NCBI GenBank assembly: GCA_004802725.1
Contig: SGPM01000580.1
Coordinates: forward strand, 1 to 11,270
From: Antrodiella citrinella
Lineage: Eukaryota; Basidiomycota; Agaricomycetes; Polyporales; Steccherinaceae
Direction of reading: 5' to 3'
DNA length: 11,270 bases
Below the pieces are notes generated by a model that did no database searches, had not been told where the DNA came from, and worked only from the letters and a program-made list of their open reading frames with translations. Each line of letters opens with the position of its first letter. The first letter of the stretch is position 1. Below are positions 1 through 7,885 of the stretch, one piece after another. The translations under genes were made by a program, and so were the position numbers.

Positions 1-2
1 CC

Positions 3-212
3 GACATCGTAGGCAAGTGGATCGAGGAGCACATACTCTGTCGGTACGGCATGTGCGTCGAGATCATCACGGACAACGGCGGATCGCTGGTGAAAGCAAT
101 GAGTTGGCTAGAGAAGCATCGCGGCGTAAAGCATATTCGTATCAGTGGCTACAACTCTCGCGCGAACGGGATCGTCGAGCACGGTTTCTTCGACCTCCGG
201 CAACAATGCTGA
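3..212 (+). pseudogene. Ty3/gypsy retrotransposon pol, integrase core, 5' part (interrupted)
   Basis: Reads in one frame from base 3 to a TGA at 210-212. Visible integrase-core signatures are IITDNGGS (an expected catalytic Asp) and, 34 residues further on, the Glu in YNSRANGIVEHG, close to the D-D-35-E spacing of rve-type integrases. After FDLRQ the protein loses family resemblance and stops within three codons, exactly where the inverted repeat of the inserted element begins. The 5' remainder of pol lies outside the window. The downstream half reappears at 11048-11270 on the same strand, so one gene was split. Seen: motifs and the stop. Known: the fold inserts retroelement cDNA. Inferred: this copy is inactive. 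Confidence 0.88.
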
Positions 213-481
213 GCCCTTAGTTTGTTTATTAAAACAACCAATTAGCCAGCCAACACATGTGTTTGGAGTGGTGAGCCCGTGTTTTTGTAAAACTACCATA
301 TGACTGAAAAACATGGCACATGCTAGACAGATAGAAAAACATAAAACGAACCCTACGTACCTTTGCGTTTTTCGTTTTACATGCTGCGATTCACATAAAA
401 CATACCTTTGTGAATCAGGGACAGGGTTCCGATACACGCAAAAACATAAAACGAACCCTACGTACCTTTGCGTTTTTCGTT
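213..481 (+). repeat. Left terminal inverted repeat
   Basis: This matches the reverse complement of 10780-11047 over its full length. Differences seen: C/T at 216, G/C at 220, one extra A near 235 and one A/G change at 404. Pairing stops after TTTTTCGTT, where the left side continues a second internal repeat and the right side becomes unrelated sequence. It contains one complete 105-bp subrepeat and the first part of another. Inference: the terminus and subrepeats are probably transposase-binding sites. Confidence 0.93.
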
Positions 482-544
482 TTACATGCTGCGATTCACA
501 TAAAACATACCTATGTGAATCCTGCTTATGGTTTGATACACAAA
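335..544 (+). repeat. Two tandem 105-bp subrepeats in the left end
   Basis: Copies start at 335 and 440, each opening with AAAAACATAAAACGAACCCT. They are nearly identical for about 80 bases, until after the GTGAATC motif, then drift. Each carries an inverted repeat: GATTCACA (388-395) with TGTGAATC (409-416), and in copy two GATTCACATA (493-502) with TATGTGAATC (512-521). The right end holds one complete unit (hairpin arms 10845-10852 and 10866-10873) and only about half of the second, so the element's ends are asymmetric inside the inverted repeat. Confidence 0.9.
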
Positions 545-705
545 CAACAAACTGGATATACTAGTGTATCTATCTGCACACACATAGGACATAGCTGTAA
601 CCATCACTAGTCCGGGACCAAACAGATGCTATCGGAAGTTAGCTCCACGCACGAGTCCAATTTATTTCGAAAACCTCCGAAAACAGCCACAAAACTATGG
701 TATAG

Positions 706-3700
706 CTACAGGTTCATATCCGTATCTGTATCTGTGTCAGAGCTCTCATTGTCGTCCTCTTCACCGTCAGTGGGAGAGTCCATGAGCATCACATTCGCCT
801 TCCTCTTTCCCTTAGATGCAGCTTGCGCAGTGGACTCGGCGCTGGTGATGGGATAGGATGTCAGCCAGTCTGGCGAGATATTATGGATAGCGAGCTGCTT
901 CCTCCAAAGCTTTGCAAACTTTCGAGCAAGCGTGTCGCGGATGATGGCCTGCTTCTCCGCGTACGCAGCCAAACCTTGGAGGAGTGCCGCCGACAAACAA
1001 GGATTGTCGCTCGCGCGCTGCGCCGCCCGCGATCTCCACAAATCAGCATCCCACTTGAGATATTCCAGAGTCCGCCGCATTTCCTCTTGAAGGAGTAGTG
1101 CTTCCTCCTGCCACCTGTCCGTCCGAGCTCGAGCTTTCGCCCACTCAACTCGCATCCCATCAGAAAAATCGTTAGCGACGCGCTCCTTCCCTTGTATACC
1201 AGGCTGCACAAGCCATATCCAAGAAATTTCGTAGTGACCCTCACCACGGGCTCGCGTCTCCTTCGTCTTGCTCTGAGCAGTGTTGATGCCACCACTGTCA
1301 CGTTCGTCGTTGTCCTCATCGTTGTCCACGTCGTTGTCCTCATTATTGGGGCCGCGGACATCCTTGGTAGACAGCTCGAGCAGATGAGCTTTCCAAGTGC
1401 CATTCGGATCCAGAACGAGAAGAGCAGCACGAGCAGCACGATAGCAAGCGACACTGGCATTGATCTTCGCGTGGAACTTGTCGTAATAGCTGCGCAGACG
1501 CGTATTGGCCCTTTGTCCATCCCCCTTGAGGTTCAGCTTCCGAAACTCGGAGATACCAGTAATGATACGGCGGATGCGACGAATGTTGGCCAACGCATCG
1601 AAAGCTTGTGCCTCACGAAGGCGGCGTTCCCTCTCTGCGATGGGCTTGACGGCCTCAGACGTACGCAGGCGGTCCGGCAAATGAGACGGCAGCCATAACT
1701 TGATGTCCTCGGCTTTGACGGTGGATGACGGCGGCATATGGGTATCGTTATCTGGCGTTTCGGACTCAGGAAGGGAGGGGATTGCGGGAGATGTCCGAAG
1801 GGGCGACGCGGTCGGCATGTAGACCTCTTGAAGCTTGCGCCACAGCTCAATTCTATGCGCGAGCTTGTTGCGTTTGTCCTGGAGATTCGCCTGCTCGCCG
1901 ACGGTAAGTTTATCTTTTGCACGAACCACAAGAGTCCGCCTGATACAAGTCAGTAAGCTAATGCAATCAAGGTGACGGAGAACGTACTGTCTATCCTCGA
2001 TATCTAATCCCATCTGCACGAAAACTCCCGGTGAGACTTCGTGACCGACGAAGGCACCGCTCTCCATCTCAGAAGCGTCCTCTTCCGCGAGTTTCAAGCG
2101 TATGTCGTTCAAAGTATTACCTGAGCGGGACAAGTGTCAAAAAGCGGAATCTTACGCGAGCGAATGTTCCTTACGAGTTTCGAGCTCTTCAAAGGGGTCC
2201 GGCTTCACCCCAGGACTGCTCATCCATCGCGCCCAATTGGTATTCCACATCGCGATGGTAGCTGTCGGGAATGTTGCACTGAAACTCTCGAAACGAGTAG
2301 CGTGCTTCTTGGACTTCTCCATCGACAACGTAAACGCAGACATGATGGACGAACCTGATTGACAATAAGAGAGTATTCAAGACATGACAAATAGAGAGTG
2401 CACCTAGACCCAGTATCTTCTCCCAGTTCCACGCGCCCCAATGATCGTTCAAATTCTCATGACGCGCACCCGGCCCCATCTCACTGGTCGCTGATGACAT
2501 GCCATTGGACACGTGCCATGCAGACTCAATCCCTTCGCCGTACGTTCGAGCCACGTGGGGAAGGAAATTGAGCGAGTACTTGGAATGGTTCGCTCCATGA
2601 ACAGCGAAGTGTTTCTTGGGGATAGCGAAACGGATTTTAGAGGTCGGGCGAAGCTGCATGTCGTCAGGGAAGGCCTTCATCCGTTTCATGAAATTCTTGT
2701 TGTACTGGCACGCAATGTCATAGGATAAGAGAAGGAGTGTGTGGACAATGCACGCAAGGGTCTTGAGGAGTAGGTAGTCCATATTGACATAGCTACGTGG
2801 TGCACATTAGTCTCTATATATCGTAGTCGAGGACATCAATAAACTGACCGCTCGCCCTTCTGAAGATCCGCTACACCGCAGGGACGAACAAGGCAGTGCC
2901 TCGCGCAGAAAACGGCACCAACGCCAGATGCGATGTACCCCTCCTTGCGAATGTTAGCTTTGACAATCGTGTTGTGTTCAGCAGAACAAGTGTTCTCCTA
3001 ACATACAGAGATGAGTGATCGGGCAACACGTAGACTGACACAGACATACCTCCAATTGATCTCCATGCTGCCGGTGATGAGCGTCGATGTGTCGCTGGAA
3101 CGGCACTTCGTTGACATAATACGCCCACCCGGGGGCAAGCTCCACGTCTACAATGCCTCGATCTTTCGAGCGCAGCTTGAAGTTCGCATCTAACATGAGA
3201 TATAATGTATATATCCACCTGAAAAAACCACCGGTAAAAATCTACGCTGGTCATAGATGTCATGTACATACCGAGTAGATGACGGTGTCTGCTCCCAATC
3301 CGACGGTATGTTGCGACCAGGGTACGGACACGCAGGGCAAATGACAGCCAGACTGCCCTCGAGAGTAGCAGAGATATCGGAAGTATCGTGACCGCGACCA
3401 CCTCTCTTGAGCAGCACCAGATTGCGGTACAGCCGAATTGCATCTGAAAGAGGCCGATAACAGTTCTAATCCAGGGTGAAGGTGAGCTGCGCGTTGTCAT
3501 ACAAACACCGCGTGTACTTACCCATATCTTCTGACCGCTATTGTCGGTGATCTTGCTGAGAGTGCGCTGAAAGTCATATGTGTTTGTCTTGGCCTGGAAA
3601 TTGAGTTGTTGGAAGAAATCCAGGAGGTGCAGCGTGAAGGCGGTCGAGGGTCTTTCTGTTGACGGCGAGAACCAACCCACTCGTATCAATTGGGTCCAAA

Positions 3701-4627
3701 GTGGGATTGTAGTGTCGTCCGGCTGAAGGCAGGCACAAAACCGGACATCCACCTGATGAAATCCGGTCAAATCACAGACGACAAACTTTGAGGCACGTCG
3801 TCCAGGATTCGGGCATGAGTGATTGGTGTGTCCAAGCTGGATTGTGAGCCCTTGCTCTCGTAACGAGGTCAGACGAAAGAAGGAACCAGTCCAAATCTGG
3901 AGAATGGACTCAGTGTCGAAACTATGAATAAATGCAGTTATGACTTGCCTCGATGGTGTGTAGTGGGAGCAACCGGTGCGAAGAGAGAAGACAGGACTGA
4001 CAATATAGGGGAGAACTGAAACAGCTAGTGCAACGTATATGATCCTCCCCCGCCGCGCAGGACTGGCATACCGAGCATTTGTTGTGGTCACCGAGACCTT
4101 CTCGACGCAGAAGCTCGTCCAGGTATGCTTCTCGATGCGGGAGCCACCGTTCCATGCGATCCTGGGTAGATATCGTGAGCGATAAGCCAACACAAACACA
4201 TAGAGAACGATCATACCACGCCGCGACGTTTCACCTTGTTCTTCGGCTCCTTCTTCTTACCGCGGTGTTTGCCGTTTGCGTCGGTAGAAACGGGTTCAGT
4301 GGATTCGAGATCAGGAACTCCACGTTCCGGAGCAGGACTGTTAGGTCGCGTAGGTTCTGGGGACGGTGGTGAAGAAGGCAACGACGATGTCACCCTTGCC
4401 GCCGCCGCCGCCGACGATGATGACGACGGTAGCAAAACTGGCATGAGTGATAGTTCACGATCCTTCTTTTTCTGCCCAAGTCGTCCGCCAGGTAAATTGT
4501 GTAACCGTACATCTTGAGTTTTGACAGTACGTGGCGACTGCCTGCGAACATCGTCGACATAAGAAAATTGAAAACCTCTTCTGCGCCGTGGTACGTCCTC
4601 CGGACGAATCTGTTGCACGTTTGACAT
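706..4627 (-). CDS. KDZ transposase with CxC2-like cysteine cluster, ten exons, 1147 aa
   Basis: Modelled exons on the minus strand: 4627-4217, 4161-3949, 3896-3503, 3443-3272, 3218-3050, 2997-2849, 2792-2404, 2354-2175, 2120-1988 and 1939-706. The joined frame has no stop and all phases agree. Residues 1-137 are basic and low in complexity. Residues 166-205 are a Cys/His cluster (C166, C169, C172, C181, C184, C191, C194, H199, H205) of the type associated with KDZ transposases. The core follows: VVCDLTGFHQVDVRFCAC (D250), CPACPYPGRNIP (375-386), LDANFKL (D407), CARH, DLQKGERYVNMDY (497-509), YDIACQ, and GEGIESAW (E589 or E592). D250, D407 and one of these Glu are the likely RNase H-fold catalytic acids; that assignment is inference. 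A C-terminal RVEW motif ends at W1003, followed by the EEMRR helix, a basic SKGKRK stretch and an acidic tail. The ATG at 4627 was chosen because family-like basic sequence starts there, although the frame stays open upstream to 4765. The protein presumably acts in the nucleus on the element's ends. Confidence 0.93.
1308..1343 (-). repeat. 12-bp minisatellite coding an acidic Asn/Asp run in the transposase
   Basis: There are three consecutive 12-base units (CGTTGTCCTCAT, CGTTGTCCACGT, CGTTGTCCTCAT on the plus strand). They keep the reading frame and encode a DNDE/DNDV-type run in the C-terminal third of the transposase, between the LDPNGTWKAHLLEL and SWIWLV segments, a place where a flexible linker is plausible. 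Confidence 0.85.
3897..3948 (-). other. Probable GC-AG intron in the transposase gene (52 bp)
   Basis: On the minus strand the donor is GAG followed by GCAAGT and the acceptor is CTCCAG. Removing it joins the PLHTIE segment to IWTGSFFRL in phase 0, which restores the continuous order expected for KDZ proteins after the cysteine cluster. Without splicing the frame meets a stop within the intron. Confidence 0.8.
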
Positions 4628-6002
4628 AATGACAGCGAGAAGGTCTTCTGAAATTGAGGTGGTGAAGGAAAACGGCAAGAAGCATCGCAAACGACTCAAC
4701 CGTTTCGCGTCCGCTGGCATCAGCGCTAGAGATCTTCGGCCACGTGCTCCGATGATACCTCTCATCGTATTCCTGTTGCTCTGGCCAGAGAACTCGACAT
4801 TGACGGTACGACTCCGCGTGGTAAGTGTACTTGTTGCACTTTAGAACGAATCGAGAGGCTCGGAACTATTCCATATCCGATAGAGCAATGCATGCACAAA
4901 TAGTCTCTCGGGTCTCGAATGCGGTCGAACCTCAGCACTTGTGGCGCAGTCCTGTCATATGGAGAAACAGAAAGCTCGGATAAATCAAGAGAGTTAGCAG
5001 AAAGTAACAGAAGAATCTAACTATCTCAGACTCCCCAGACGAAGAAGGCTGAGAGTTGCGTTTTCATGTGAGCCTTATAACTTGAATGCACCTGAGCACC
5101 GCCGGCCGAACACATACTGGTACGTCACATTCATGTTGAACTGGTCAGTGAACTGGAATACATGTTCGTATGAACATTCAGACACTCCTCCCGCTTTGTA
5201 CTGGTAAAAGTCCAAGAACACTCCGAACGCACGTTTACCTCTATTTAGCGGTAATTCATGAAGCGCAACCACATGCATGATGGCTCAAGTGCTCGCACCG
5301 ATGAACCACTCCCAGTCCGCTCTCTAAAACTAACCTGTACCAGTCTGTACTATGTCGCGTAGACACACATCTGTGCAACAGTCGACATTTCAACCTGAAT
5401 AAAACGCGATACATCAGTGAACACGATGCTCATGTCTGGTACCACCCCGGTGATCGTGAACGACTCGATCAATTGATTCCTAAGTTGTATTGCGGCGCAC
5501 AGTAACTTATGAGATGAACACGTCTCTTCAGTCCAACTTGTATTTGGCTATCTCTTATTGTCAGAGATTTCTGATTTACGAATGCCGCATGAGTCTTCAA
5601 CTCAACTCGTATACAAACCTTTTTACCGGCGTGCTTGCGAGCACGCGCATTGTACTTAAAGAATCCTGTCGTAGTGAAAAATTGAACCTGTCATCTACTC
5701 CTAATGCACGAATGGTACGCCCTCTAATCTACCGTACATAGCATGTAACATTCGACGCGAGTGCAAGACGATATCAAGTTGATATATCCATGGTCTAGCT
5801 TTCTGTCTAGCGGTTCAATTGACTTACGCTCACTCGGTGAACGCAAATCCTTTGCACTCAATATCTTGTTCGTACCGTTGCAAATGCAGTTTACTCCGTG
5901 TCACATCATGTACGGTCAACAATATAACATATGGTAAACTCGGAACATCATGATTCAAATTTCGAACGTTCAAGAAATACAAGGCGGTGGCGGTGGCATA
6001 CA
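4628..6002. other. 1.4-kb stretch without a recognisable gene; transposase promoter region
   Basis: It lies between the stop of the RNase H1-N-domain gene and the start of the transposase gene, both leftward, so it must hold the 3' UTR of one and the promoter of the other. Only short open frames occur (the longest about 80 codons), none with recognisable motifs or convincing introns. A TATA-like TTATAAGG lies on the minus strand at about 5080-5073, but it is about 450 bases from the ATG, so the link is weak. A perfect 7-bp hairpin (GCGTGCT, TGCG loop, AGCACGC) lies at 5629-5646. I see no RNA gene. Confidence 0.5.
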
Positions 6003-7163
6003 CTACGGAAGGACGACCTCAACATCCCCAGCAATATACGCATCATCGTATGCACGCTTGGCTTCAGCTCTAGTTGAGAAACCCTGATATACACTCCCTC
6101 GAACTCGATTAACGTGGGGCTTGCAGTTAATCCTACACACTACTCAGTAACGAGTGGCGAGGACGAGACTATGAGCTCACCAGTTCTTGAAGATTCCGAC
6201 CTTGGTTCCTTTGGTGACGGCGTACCAGTTGTGACTGGGGTTAGCTCCCCTGTCGTCCTTCTCAGAGACATAGTCCTGCTGTTCTGCTCAAATGAGTAAG
6301 TATTGTCGCCACAGCAATACAATGATATTTACCCGTTGCCGTATCCTCTAACCAAGCGTTGACTAACGCTGCTCTTTCTGCGGGTAAAATGAGCAGCTGG
6401 GGATGTCTTAGTATGATGCGGACTTACCTTCTGCCGATAAAAGGTCGGAATGACGATCCTGGCGATGAGTAGAAGCTTGCTGAGTGGGCGCAGCTCGAGA
6501 AGCTTCGACGCCGATGCGGTCGGATCCCCTGCCATGTGAAGCAGTAGGTGAGACAATACCGTGGCCGCGGCGAGCTTGAGGTGACGTTGAACTAACATTA
6601 GTCCGCGTGTCCTGGGAACGAGCTGCACCGGGTGAAAGAGGAGCCCTTGGCAGATCAGCGCCCGTCTGCCCCGTCTGCCCTGCCTGCCCTGCCTGCTGGG
6701 AAGTGGGAAGAGAGGGAGGATTGTGGCGAGATGGAGCAGTGGAAGACGAGGATGCACGATGACCAGACGGGCGAGAAGACTCTGCAGTGTTGGAACGCCC
6801 ACCACGAGATGAGGCGTGCGAACGCACGGTGCTTTCAGGGCGGGTAGAATGACCGCTGCGACTAGTGTGACTTCGACGGCGCCCGTCTCCAATAGTACTG
6901 GTGCCATCGTCGTTTGGATCGAGATATGATAGGGTACGGGACGTAGTCGAAATTGGGGATGCAGGAGACGGGGCGCGAGTGTCAGCGGGAGGCTCGTCGT
7001 CATGGAAAGACATTTGGGACATGGAAAGTGTCACGGATTCATGGGTCTCGTAGGTGACGGTGCTGTTCGCATCCTCTCTGACGATCCTTCTCGTAGTGGA
7101 CGTTGTGACGGTCTCTGTCGTTTGTTCGCCAGGACGGCGGGCTCTGCGAGGGACATCGCTCAT
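6003..7163 (-). CDS. Disordered protein with C-terminal RNase H1 N-terminal (viroplasmin-like) domain, 337 aa
   Basis: Modelled minus-strand exons: 7163-6428, 6377-6333, 6283-6181 and 6132-6003, with introns of 50, 49 and 48 bases and matching phases (1, 1, 2). Residues 1-245 are rich in Ser, Thr, Arg and Pro with no hydrophobic core, so they are probably disordered. Residues 280-337 read WYAVTKGTKVGIFKNW, then INCKPHVNRVRGSVYQGFST, then RAEAKRAYDDAY and a GDVEVVLP end. This is the pattern of the RNase H1 N-terminal or caulimovirus-viroplasmin-type fold (Y-A-V-x-K-G-x-x-x-G-I-F, W, C, V, a G-S-x-Y-x-G-F turn and an EA helix), known to bind RNA:DNA hybrids or dsRNA. No catalytic RNase H domain follows. 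The domain emerges only when exons 3 and 4 are joined, which supports the splice model. The acceptor of exon 3 could shift by a few codons. Function in this element is unknown. Confidence 0.8.
6661..6696 (-). repeat. 9-bp tandem repeat coding Gln-Ala-Gly / Gln-Thr-Gly
   Basis: Four consecutive 9-base units on the plus strand (CCCGTCTGC twice, then CCTGCCTGC twice) encode QAGQAGQTGQTG-like sequence in the disordered part of the 337-aa protein. This is an in-frame expansion of low-complexity sequence. Confidence 0.85.
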
Positions 7164-7331
7164 TTGTGGAGAATGTGGGCTGTCTTCAGTGGGAGGGTAG
7201 AAGAATGCTCAGTCAGCCATAATGTTGCTTTGTACGTCAAAAATGCCGGCGTTTCATACGCGCAAACTGAGTTTGATTTCTGGGGATTATTTACGTGGTC
7301 TCAGCTCCTTTCCTCCTCTCACCAACCAACC
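7164..7331. promoter_or_regulatory. Divergent promoter region, 168 bp
   Basis: It separates the start codons of the leftward 337-aa gene and the rightward 82-aa gene. A 16-base pyrimidine tract (7305-7320) followed by ACCAACCAACC lies directly before the rightward ATG, as is common at fungal transcription starts. No TATA box can be assigned with confidence. Sharing one short intergenic region suggests joint expression, which is inference. Confidence 0.5.
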
Positions 7332-7632
7332 ATGACGAGACCACTCACCTGGTATACCTCCGAACAAAATGTCCTACTTGTCGAGAATTTGCTGGCTTTC
7401 CGTGTATGTCGCGAGCAGAGCATATTGCAGCGTTTCTTTGATTACTTGACGGACGAGTGGCTGCGCCGATGGCCCCTTCCAGACAACGACAAGAATTTCG
7501 GCTACAAGAAAGCCATGCTCAGGATTGTGAGTCAGCTTGCGATAGATCTCTTGACTTGCGACTTACCCATATTCGTAGAGACTTCGGGAGTGGTATATCA
7601 ACCGCAGCCGACCGGGCCAATACGAGTTCTGA
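7332..7632 (+). CDS. Small protein sharing the N-terminal module of the downstream gene, 82 aa
   Basis: Exons 7332-7526 and 7579-7632 are joined by a 52-base GTGAGT to TAG intron in phase 0. I do not recognise a named family. The protein starts with a WYTSEQ segment, followed by a helical stretch with FFDYLTDEWLRRWPLP, and ends in RLREWYINRSRPGQYEF. The 833-aa protein has the same layout (WTTEEQ, then WYKKYPPP, then RLRDWYGNN), and in both genes a phase-0 intron falls directly before the RLR motif. This indicates common descent by duplication and supports both gene models. The protein is basic at its C-terminus and has no signal peptide or membrane segment. It could be a single-domain DNA- or protein-binding factor, perhaps a competitor of the larger protein. 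Reading through the intron would give a longer product with an unrelated tail, which I consider less likely. Confidence 0.68.
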
Positions 7633-7885
7633 CGCGACGGCAGCGTTCAGTGCAAACACACATCAAAATCGGAGGATGGGTAGCGAGGGGCGCAGGGTAG
7701 TGTGGGACGGAGGGCGTGAAAGGGACCAGATTTATCGTGATCCTGTTGTATAGGCGAGGAGGCGGCGAGGACGTGGCCATATAATTTGTTCGACGTTTTT
7801 TGTGAATTGCGTGTACGCGCTTTGTGTCTGTTTTCTCAATCCTTCCACTAAGTCACCGTCTTGCTGCGTCTTCACCTTGCACACT
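7633..7885. other. Intergenic spacer between the two rightward accessory genes
   Basis: These 253 bases hold the 3' UTR of the 82-aa gene and the promoter of the 833-aa gene. T- and CT-rich sequence (about 7828-7870) precedes the ATG at 7886. Nothing else was recognised. Confidence 0.5.

Noticed and set aside
213..216. GCCC as a 4-bp target-site duplication (213-216 and 11046-11049)
   Set aside because: The match is short, overlaps bases that also pair as part of the inverted repeats, and does not extend into the flanks.
313..564. Open frames across the left inverted repeat, and matching ones on the opposite strand and in the right repeat (108-437, 10824-11138)
   Set aside because: They arise from the repeat sequence itself, contain the 105-bp tandem units translated as repeats, and the same peptide appears from both ends only because the ends are inverted copies.
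861..1698. Long open frames on both strands overlapping the transposase C-terminal exon
   Set aside because: They are shadows of the GC-rich coding exon; only the 706-1939 minus frame gives KDZ motifs.
3444..3521. Stronger-looking GTAAGT donor at 3521 for the third transposase intron
   Set aside because: Using it shifts the next exon out of the frame that encodes LKRGGRGHD and CPACPYPGRN; the GTATGA donor at 3502 restores it.
4628..4765. Upstream extension of the transposase to an ATG at 4765
   Set aside because: The extra 46 residues show no family resemblance, and the ATG at 4627 begins a segment that looks like KDZ N-termini. The upstream start cannot be excluded.
5075..5278. Minus-strand open frame of 67 codons
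   Set aside because: No recognisable motif, no supporting splice partners and no family resemblance; kept as part of the gene-free stretch.
5490..5741. Plus-strand open frame of 83 codons
   Set aside because: It starts at a non-ATG codon, has unremarkable composition and shows no motif.
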